Positions 58,706 to 64,000 of a stretch of 64,000 bases of DNA are shown here, piece by piece. A program made the translations under genes and the position numbers. How positions within the stretch are numbered: position 1 is the first letter of the stretch; each line of letters begins with the position of its first letter. Under the pieces are notes generated by a model. It was not told the DNA's origin. It searched no databases and saw only the letters and a program-made list of their open reading frames with translations. This DNA comes from Confluentibacter lentus (GTDB taxonomy: Bacteria; Bacteroidota; Bacteroidia; Flavobacteriales; Flavobacteriaceae), in NCBI RefSeq assembly GCF_002806995.1, contig NZ_NIHE01000008.1, positions 1-64,000 on the forward strand, written 5' to 3'.

Positions 58706-60321
58706 TCTTTTTTAACCCGTTTCAATTCCAAAATATACACAGGATTAACTTCTAATCCTTTGACATTTTTTCTGTTAAATCGTATAATCTCATCATAAAA
58801 AAGAGGCACTACAGGTGCTTGTTTCATAATTAAGGAATCCATTTTAGTGTAAAGTAAGTTTCTCTTTTCATCATTGGTTTCCGTAAAAGCTTCTTGATAC
58901 CACGTATCAAATAAGTCACTTTTAAAATGTGTATAATTGGGACCATCAGGCGCAAAATTTTTACTGTAATAAAGTGATAAATAATTTTCAGCATCAGGAT
59001 AATCCGCCACCCAACTGGCTCTAAAAATATCAAGTTTTCCATTGGCTTTAGCATCTTTTAAGGCTGCTCCTGGAATCACGTCAATATTTACTGTGAGTCC
59101 GATTTTTTGAAGCTCACGTTGAATGTATTCAGAAAAGCTCAAGTAATTCCCCGTTGTTGTAATCGAAATTTCTGGATTTTGAATTCCGCTTTCCTTTTTA
59201 AATTGTTCAACTAATTGTTTTGCAATATCAGGTTTATAATTAAATCCGAGTGTTTCACTATAACTCGGCAACCCTTTTGGTATAAAACCACCTTCGGCAG
59301 GAATGCCAATGCCATTGCGTAAATAAACCATCATTTTTTTTCTGTCAAAACCATAATTAATGGCTTTTCTAATGAGTTCCGATTGTATTTCAGGAATCTC
59401 TGAATCCAAATAAAACGCTAAATATTCGGTATTTAAATAGGGGCCACGAACCATATCAACATCGTTTGAATATTCATTTCGGAGTTCGCCAGTAGCAGTC
59501 AAAATTTCATCTTTATAGGACGCATCCAACGCAATCATAAAATCGATATTTCCTTGTGTAAACTGTAAAAACTCACTTTGTTTATCGGGTAAAAAAGTAA
59601 TAGCAACGGCTTCTAAATAAGGCAAATTATGGCCTAAACTGTCTTTTTCAAAGTAATTCGGATTTCTTCTAAAGACTAATTTTAAGTTTTCTTCCCAACG
59701 TTTAAATTTAAAAGGACCAGTACCAATAGGGTGTGACCTAAAATCGCTACCATAAAATTCAACAATTTCTTTAGGAACAACCGAGCAATATTTCATAGTC
59801 AATAGTCCTAAAAATGCTGGAAATGGTTGTTTTAATTGAATTTGAAAAAGCGTATCATTCACAGCTTTAAAACGTTCTACTTTTCCCAAAACCCAACCGC
59901 CTGGCGAGGCTACTTTTTTATCGATTAATCGGTTTAAACTATATTCAAAATCCGATGCTTTTACTGTCCTTGTGGAATCTTTTCCGAATCGTTCATGTTT
60001 ATGAAAAAATACATCATCACGCAATGAAAAGGTGTATGTTAAGGCATCTTCAGAAATCGTCCAGCTTTTAGCAATACTTGGTTGAATATTTAAATTCCCA
60101 TCCATTTGAACCAATCCGTTAAAGAGTTGATTCGTTGCCCATATATCTGAGATATCTTTTGAAAATGCGGGATCTAACGAACCTATATTTTTATGTTCGT
60201 TGTATCGAAAAACGTCCTCCTCTGTATTTGAATTGTTCTTAGTTCCGCAAGAGTATATAAATAAAACCACGCAACTAATTGATAAATAGTTGCTTATTTG
60301 TTTCAATGGAAGTTTTATCAT
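58702..60321 (-). CDS. Peptide-type ABC solute-binding lipoprotein
   Basis: A 539-residue SBP_bac_5 family protein. It begins with a lipoprotein signal (SCVVLFIYSCGTK, lipobox YSC), then the family motifs LDPAFSKDISDIWATNQLF, AKSWTISEDALTYTFSLRDD and GTGPFKFKRWEENLKLVFRR. Binding of peptides or similar solutes is expected. No DppB/C/D/F permease or ATPase genes are adjacent, so it works with a transporter encoded elsewhere or has another role. It is divergent from mtaB, and its 3' end overlaps the pseudogene by 4 bases. Confidence 0.9.
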   Translation of the reverse strand: MIKLPLKQISNYLSISCVVLFIYSCGTKNNSNTEEDVFRYNEHKNIGSLDPAFSKDISDIWATNQLFNGLVQMDGNLNIQPSIAKSWTISEDALTYTFSLRDDVFFHKHERFGKDSTRTVKASDFEYSLNRLIDKKVASPGGWVLGKVERFKAVNDTLFQIQLKQPFPAFLGLLTMKYCSVVPKEIVEFYGSDFRSHPIGTGPFKFKRWEENLKLVFRRNPNYFEKDSLGHNLPYLEAVAITFLPDKQSEFLQFTQGNIDFMIALDASYKDEILTATGELRNEYSNDVDMVRGPYLNTEYLAFYLDSEIPEIQSELIRKAINYGFDRKKMMVYLRNGIGIPAEGGFIPKGLPSYSETLGFNYKPDIAKQLVEQFKKESGIQNPEISITTTGNYLSFSEYIQRELQKIGLTVNIDVIPGAALKDAKANGKLDIFRASWVADYPDAENYLSLYYSKNFAPDGPNYTHFKSDLFDTWYQEAFTETNDEKRNLLYTKMDSLIMKQAPVVPLFYDEIIRFNRKNVKGLEVNPVYILELKRVKKD

Positions 60322-60336
60322 ATAACTTATTAGTTG

Positions 60337-60344
60337 TAAATTTG
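60337..60344 (+). promoter_or_regulatory. -7 box of mtaB
   Basis: TAAATTTG matches TAnnTTTG and lies 64 bases before the ATG at 60408. It excludes an in-frame start at 60279, which would precede the promoter. Confidence 0.6.
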
Positions 60345-60407
60345 CAGTCTTTTAATGAAGGTAAATATAATGAGATTTCTGCCTTTGCGGAAACGACTAT
60401 AAAATTA

Positions 60408-61733
60408 ATGAGAAAAAAAGTCGCATTTTATACATTAGGTTGTAAACTTAACTTTTCTGAAACCTCTACGATTGCCAGAAGTTTTACGGATGAGGGGTTT
60501 GACCGTGTGGACTTTTCTGAACATGCTGATATTTACGTAATTAATACCTGTTCGGTAACTGAAAATGCGGACAAACGTTTTAAAACCATCGTAAAACAAG
60601 CTCAAAAAGCCAATCCGAAGGCCTTTGTTGCGGCTGTTGGCTGTTATGCCCAATTGAAACCTCAGGAATTAGCTGATGTAAATGGTGTGGATTTGGTGTT
60701 GGGTGCGACGGAAAAATTCAAAATCACTGATTATATAAACGATTTATCTAAAAACGACTTTGGAGAAGTGCATTCTTGCGAGATTGAAGAAGCCGATTTT
60801 TACGTGGGAAGTTATTCCATAGGCGACAGAACGCGTGCGTTTTTAAAGGTTCAAGATGGCTGTGATTATAAATGTACCTATTGTACCATTCCGTTGGCTC
60901 GTGGTATTTCACGAAGTGATACGATGAATAATGTGCTTAATAATGCTCGCGAAATTTCTGCACAAAATATAAAAGAAATTGTGTTGACTGGCGTTAATAT
61001 TGGTGATTATGGTAAAGGGGAATTCGGAAATAAAAAGCACGAACACACGTTTTTGGATTTGGTTACTGAATTAGATAAAGTGGAAGGGATTGAGCGATTG
61101 CGAATTTCATCCATCGAACCCAATCTTTTAAAAAACGAAACCATTGATTTGGTGTCTAAATCCAGAGCCTTTGTACCTCATTTTCATATTCCATTGCAAA
61201 GTGGTAGTAATGACATTCTTAAAAAAATGAAACGCCGTTATATGCGGGAATTGTATGTAGATAGAGTGTCTAAAATAAAGGAAGTCATGCCAGATGCTTG
61301 TATTGGTGTGGATGTCATTGTTGGTTTTCCTGGGGAAACGGACGAGCATTTTCTAGAAACTTATCATTTTTTAAATGATTTAGATATTTCTTATTTACAC
61401 GTGTTTACTTATTCTGAACGCGATAATACCGAAGCAGCCGAAATGGAAGGCATTGTACCAATGAATGTGAGGAATAAGCGCAGTAAAATGTTAAGAGGTT
61501 TGTCGGTTAAAAAACGTCGTGCATTTTATGAAAGTCAGTTAAAAACCAAAAGAACCGTGTTGTTTGAAGGCGAAAATAAGGAAGGCTACATACATGGTTT
61601 TACTGAAAATTATGTAAAAGTAAAAGTGCCTTGGAATCCGGAATTAGTCAATACATTACACGATATTGAACTCACTAAAATTGATGATGATGGCTTGGTT
61701 CGGTTCGATTTCGTGAAAGAACTAGTATTATAA
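60408..61733 (+). CDS. mtaB: tRNA t6A37 methylthiotransferase
   Basis: A 441-residue radical-SAM enzyme that adds a methylthio group to N6-threonylcarbamoyladenosine at tRNA position 37 (ms2t6A). An N-terminal UPF0004 domain binds one iron-sulfur cluster through Cys residues in FYTLGCKLNFSET, INTCSVT and AVGCYAQL. The radical-SAM motif is CDYKCTYCTIP (CxxxCxxC). A C-terminal TRAM-like domain (about 375-435) completes it. LGCKLN, with Lys rather than the LGCxxN of MiaB, is typical of MtaB. A terminator follows closely. Confidence 0.9.
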   Translation: MRKKVAFYTLGCKLNFSETSTIARSFTDEGFDRVDFSEHADIYVINTCSVTENADKRFKTIVKQAQKANPKAFVAAVGCYAQLKPQELADVNGVDLVLGATEKFKITDYINDLSKNDFGEVHSCEIEEADFYVGSYSIGDRTRAFLKVQDGCDYKCTYCTIPLARGISRSDTMNNVLNNAREISAQNIKEIVLTGVNIGDYGKGEFGNKKHEHTFLDLVTELDKVEGIERLRISSIEPNLLKNETIDLVSKSRAFVPHFHIPLQSGSNDILKKMKRRYMRELYVDRVSKIKEVMPDACIGVDVIVGFPGETDEHFLETYHFLNDLDISYLHVFTYSERDNTEAAEMEGIVPMNVRNKRSKMLRGLSVKKRRAFYESQLKTKRTVLFEGENKEGYIHGFTENYVKVKVPWNPELVNTLHDIELTKIDDDGLVRFDFVKELVL

Positions 61734-61740
61734 AAAACAA

Positions 61741-61770
61741 AACATCCAAAGTTTATTAACTTTGGATGTT
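61741..61770. terminator. Bidirectional terminator between mtaB and the GNAT-like gene
   Basis: AACATCCAAAGTT (61741-61753) pairs with AACTTTGGATGTT (61758-61770), with a T-rich tail on the plus strand and an A-rich flank on the other side. Confidence 0.9.
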
Positions 61771-61794
61771 TTGTTTTTGGTCTTTTTTAAGATT

Positions 61795-62091
61795 CTAAAT
61801 AATAACTCCCACAGGAAGCATACGCTTATACTTTCTGTTACTCCTTACAAACTTAGCAATTTCAGGACTTGTTGGTACAACACTTAAATTGCGTTCTTCA
61901 ATTTGTTCAAAAACGGCACATAAAAACTGTTTTTTAAATTCATCGTCTTTAATAGCGTCTGGAATGATGAGTTTTGTTAAAAAAATCTTTCGGTCTTGCA
62001 AAGAATACTCAATTTTAGCGAGGTGGTCATCAATTCTGATTTCATATTGGCGTAAGAAATCATTGTCTATTAGTTCAGCAACATCAATCAT
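61795..62091 (-). CDS. Small GNAT-like acetyltransferase (YjdJ type)
   Basis: A 98-residue protein. The C-terminal string VPTSPEIAKFVRSNRKYKRMLPVG matches small GNAT-fold proteins related to YjdJ/GTLF3B, which end in a PxxxxFxxxxxxYxxMLPVG-like segment. LIIPDAIKDDEFKKQFLCAVF supplies the acetyl-CoA-binding part. The substrate is unknown. It is convergent with mtaB and divergent from the alpha/beta hydrolase, with the two -7 boxes facing each other 5 bases apart. Confidence 0.75.
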   Translation of the reverse strand: MIDVAELIDNDFLRQYEIRIDDHLAKIEYSLQDRKIFLTKLIIPDAIKDDEFKKQFLCAVFEQIEERNLSVVPTSPEIAKFVRSNRKYKRMLPVGVII

Positions 62092-62140
62092 GGTATATGT
62101 TTTTAATTAAATGGAATCTAAATAATGGAAGACTATTTTG

Positions 62141-62161
62141 TAGCTTTGCTATGCAAATATA
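62141..62161. promoter_or_regulatory. Face-to-face -7 boxes of the GNAT and hydrolase genes
   Basis: The plus strand has TAGCTTTG at 62141-62148 for the hydrolase, and the minus strand has TATATTTG at 62154-62161 for the GNAT gene. Only 5 bases separate them, so polymerase could occupy one or the other but not both. Confidence 0.55.
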
Positions 62162-62206
62162 CAACAAAAAATCCTTAATAAAAAGGGTTATACCTGTTAA
62201 AACCTT

Positions 62207-62878
62207 ATGTATCAACCTATAATACATGTCTATTTCATGCCAGGTATGGCTGCCAGCCCTAAAATTTTTGAATACATTAAATTGCCAGAAAACCAATTTC
62301 AAATTCATTATTTGGAGTGGTTGTTACCAGTTGATAACGAGTCTATTACAGGCTATGCTTTGCGTATATCAAAAAACATAAAACATGATAATGTGGCATT
62401 AATTGGAGTGTCTTTTGGGGGTGTAATCGTTCAAGAAATCAGCAAACATATAAACCTTAGAAAATTAATTATCATTTCTAGCGTTAAATCATTATATGAA
62501 TTACCAAAACACATGCAACTTGCAAAAATGACTATGGCTTATAAATTATTGCCCACACAATTAGTCGGTAATATAGATTTATTTGCCAAATATGCCTTTG
62601 GAACTAATGTAACAAAGCGTTTGGACTTGTACAAAAAATATTTATCAGTTAATGATAGCCGTTATTTAAGTTGGGCTATTAAAAACATGATTTGTTGGAA
62701 TCAAGAAGTGCCGAGTCCAGATATTATTCACATACACGGTGAAAATGATACGGTATTTCCCATTAAAAATATCAAGGATTGTATCACTATAAAAAATGGT
62801 TCACATATCATGATTATTAATAAATACAAATGGTTTAATGAACATTTACCATCCTTAATTTTGGGAAACGAGCATTAA
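62207..62878 (+). CDS. Alpha/beta hydrolase
   Basis: A 223-residue hydrolase. The nucleophile elbow is GVSFGG (serine at about 69). The acidic and histidine residues are likely in IHGENDTVFPI and NGSHIMI near the C-terminus. The lid region at about 95-165 is helical. No signal peptide is seen. The substrate cannot be told, and esterase- or carboxylesterase-like activity is most likely. It lies 44 bases before a lytic transglycosylase gene on the same strand and may share its transcript. Confidence 0.85.
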   Translation: MYQPIIHVYFMPGMAASPKIFEYIKLPENQFQIHYLEWLLPVDNESITGYALRISKNIKHDNVALIGVSFGGVIVQEISKHINLRKLIIISSVKSLYELPKHMQLAKMTMAYKLLPTQLVGNIDLFAKYAFGTNVTKRLDLYKKYLSVNDSRYLSWAIKNMICWNQEVPSPDIIHIHGENDTVFPIKNIKDCITIKNGSHIMIINKYKWFNEHLPSLILGNEH

Positions 62879-62922
62879 AACTTAAAATTATTTTTTTTAT
62901 CTTTAAACAAAACTTATTAGTT

Positions 62923-63843
62923 ATGAAAATTATAGAGAGAACGTTGGCATTGGTAGGATTATTAAGTTTATGCGCCCTATTTGTATATGCCCTACAAGAT
63001 GCGCCAACCGATGAGAATTTCGAGAAACAACTCATCAACGATTATAACGTTTACGCGCTGCAAATACCAGATGAATTAAATTTTGCTGGAGAGCCCATGC
63101 CCCTTAAAGATCCAGACACCTATGAGCGCATGGACAGAGAATTGTTGGTAAACACGTATTGGCAATCAAACGCCTTGTTAATGTTTAAACGAGCCAAAAA
63201 ATACTTCCCAATTATAGAGCCTATACTTGAAAAACATGGGATTCCAGAAGACTTTAAATATTTAGCAGTTATTGAGAGCGGACTGACCAACGTGGTGTCA
63301 CCAGCAGGCGCAACAGGCGTTTGGCAAATCATGCCCGCTACTGGCAGGGAGAACGGCTTAGAGGTTAATGATAATGTTGATGAACGGTATAGTCTAGAAA
63401 AAGCTACTGAAGTTGCCTGTAAATATTTGAAAAAATCAAAACAAGATTTGGGTTCATGGACATTAGCTGCTGCTGCTTATAACGCTGGTAATGCAGGCGT
63501 TTCTAGACGTATGAAAGAACAAAATGTGAAGAGTTATTACGATTTGCTTTTAGGGGAAGAAACAGGACGCTATGTATTTAGGATTGTTGCTTTAAAGGAA
63601 ATTTTAACCAATCCAGATAAATATGGCTTTAATTTTAGGGAAAAAGATTTATACAATAATATCCCCACCTTTAAAGTTGAAGTGGATTCTTCGGTAACGG
63701 ATTTTACCAAATTTGCCGAAAAATATGGTATCAACTATAAAGTGCTGAAGCTGCACAACCCTTGGCTTAGAGATAGACATCTTATCAATAAAACTAGAAA
63801 AAAATATGTTATTGATATTCCTGAAAAAGGGTATTATAATTGA
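62923..63843 (+). CDS. Lytic transglycosylase, MltD/Slt type
   Basis: A 306-residue envelope enzyme that cleaves the peptidoglycan glycan strand to form 1,6-anhydromuropeptides. A signal peptide or anchor covers about 1-22 (LALVGLLSLCALFVYALQ). The SLT domain (about 95-225) has the catalytic glutamate in AVIESGLTNVVSPAGATGVW, then QIMPATGRENGL and AAAAYNAGNAGVSRR. The C-terminal 70 residues look like a degenerate LysM segment (FAEKYGINYKVLKLHNPWL). It follows the hydrolase gene by 44 bases. Confidence 0.9.
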   Translation: MKIIERTLALVGLLSLCALFVYALQDAPTDENFEKQLINDYNVYALQIPDELNFAGEPMPLKDPDTYERMDRELLVNTYWQSNALLMFKRAKKYFPIIEPILEKHGIPEDFKYLAVIESGLTNVVSPAGATGVWQIMPATGRENGLEVNDNVDERYSLEKATEVACKYLKKSKQDLGSWTLAAAAYNAGNAGVSRRMKEQNVKSYYDLLLGEETGRYVFRIVALKEILTNPDKYGFNFREKDLYNNIPTFKVEVDSSVTDFTKFAEKYGINYKVLKLHNPWLRDRHLINKTRKKYVIDIPEKGYYN

Positions 63844-63864
63844 TATAACGTGCTTTAATTTTCT

Positions 63865-64000
63865 ATGGACATATTGAAAAAATTTATTTTACTATTTGTT
63901 GCTGTCTCTTTATTGTCTTGTGATAAAGATGATGTTCCTTTGAATGACAACTTAAAGTTAGAAAGCTATTATGCATTATACATGGATTATGGCCCTAATA
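63865..64000 (+). CDS. Lipoprotein, cut off by the window end
   Basis: An open frame from ATG at 63865 runs off the right edge, with 45 residues visible. The N-terminus (DILKKFILLFVAVSLLSC) is a clear lipoprotein signal with lipobox LLSC, followed by an acidic linker DKDDVPLNDN. The function cannot be judged. It starts 21 bases after the transglycosylase stop and is probably cotranscribed. Confidence 0.7.
   Translation, partial: MDILKKFILLFVAVSLLSCDKDDVPLNDNLKLESYYALYMDYGPN

Noticed and set aside
60279-60407. Upstream start for mtaB at 60279
   Set aside because: It precedes the TAAATTTG promoter box at 60337-60344 and adds residues with no similarity to the family.

Overview
The window looks like a stretch of chromosome from a member of the Flavobacteriaceae (Bacteroidota). 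The evidence is the low G+C content, Bacteroidota-type -7 promoter boxes (TAnnTTTG) at many starts, a fused CcoN-CcoO oxidase subunit, DUF4199 and vWA/MoxR families, and flavobacterial-type ECF sigma operons. I saw no rRNA, tRNA, CRISPR array or insertion sequence. Most genes are ordinary chromosomal genes in short operons.

Layout. 1-1258: a tyrosine recombinase. 1564-3746: an ECF sigma/anti-sigma pair and a Cu-Zn superoxide dismutase lipoprotein. 4052-6355: hemN and a universal stress protein. 6417-11512: a TetR-ABC-HlyD-TolC export operon. 11624-20509: the cbb3 oxidase operon (ccoS-ccoNO-ccoQ-ccoP-ccoG-ccoH-TauE/SafE) and the copper ATPase ccoI. 20612-22528: a divergent lipid kinase and App1-type phosphatase. 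22652-26651: a PAS histidine kinase, a receiver-cNMP-HTH regulator, a second universal stress protein and an Fnr-like regulator. 26741-29416: a vWA/MoxR pair. 29417-32996: a YdeI-like protein and two peptidases. 33092-41453: fatty-acid beta-oxidation (marR-fadN-fadA-fadE, plus fadD). 41577-46602: purL and an rRNA m5C methyltransferase. 46706-49310: a beta-propeller lipoprotein and a second ECF sigma operon. 49606-54840: an MsbA-like exporter, phosphosugar mutase, GT2 and DUF4199. 54997-64000: L31, a GlmU-like protein, small membrane proteins (one a pseudogene), a solute-binding lipoprotein, MtaB, a hydrolase, a lytic transglycosylase and a truncated lipoprotein.

The most coherent story is a low-oxygen module at 3987-26651. 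Four transcription units (hemN-usp, the cco operon, ccoI, and a second usp) each carry a palindrome of the form ATGA(C/T)-N4-GTCAT. Its centre lies exactly 36.5 bases upstream of the last base of the -7 box in all four, the geometry of class II Crp/Fnr activation. The same region encodes an Fnr-like protein with a plausible iron-sulfur cysteine set. It also encodes a soluble histidine kinase whose PAS domain has a His and an Arg spaced as in the haem pocket of FixL. The partner regulator fuses a phospho-receiver directly to a Crp/Fnr output domain, which would collapse the rhizobial FixL-FixJ-FixK cascade into two proteins.

A second theme is repeats between genes. Many within-operon gaps hold low-complexity or palindromic repeats. 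Three minus-strand genes are followed directly by a 33-35 nt G/U-rich tail (mRNA sense) and then a shared palindromic element. One repeat of a common Bacteroidota type is inserted in frame in purL.
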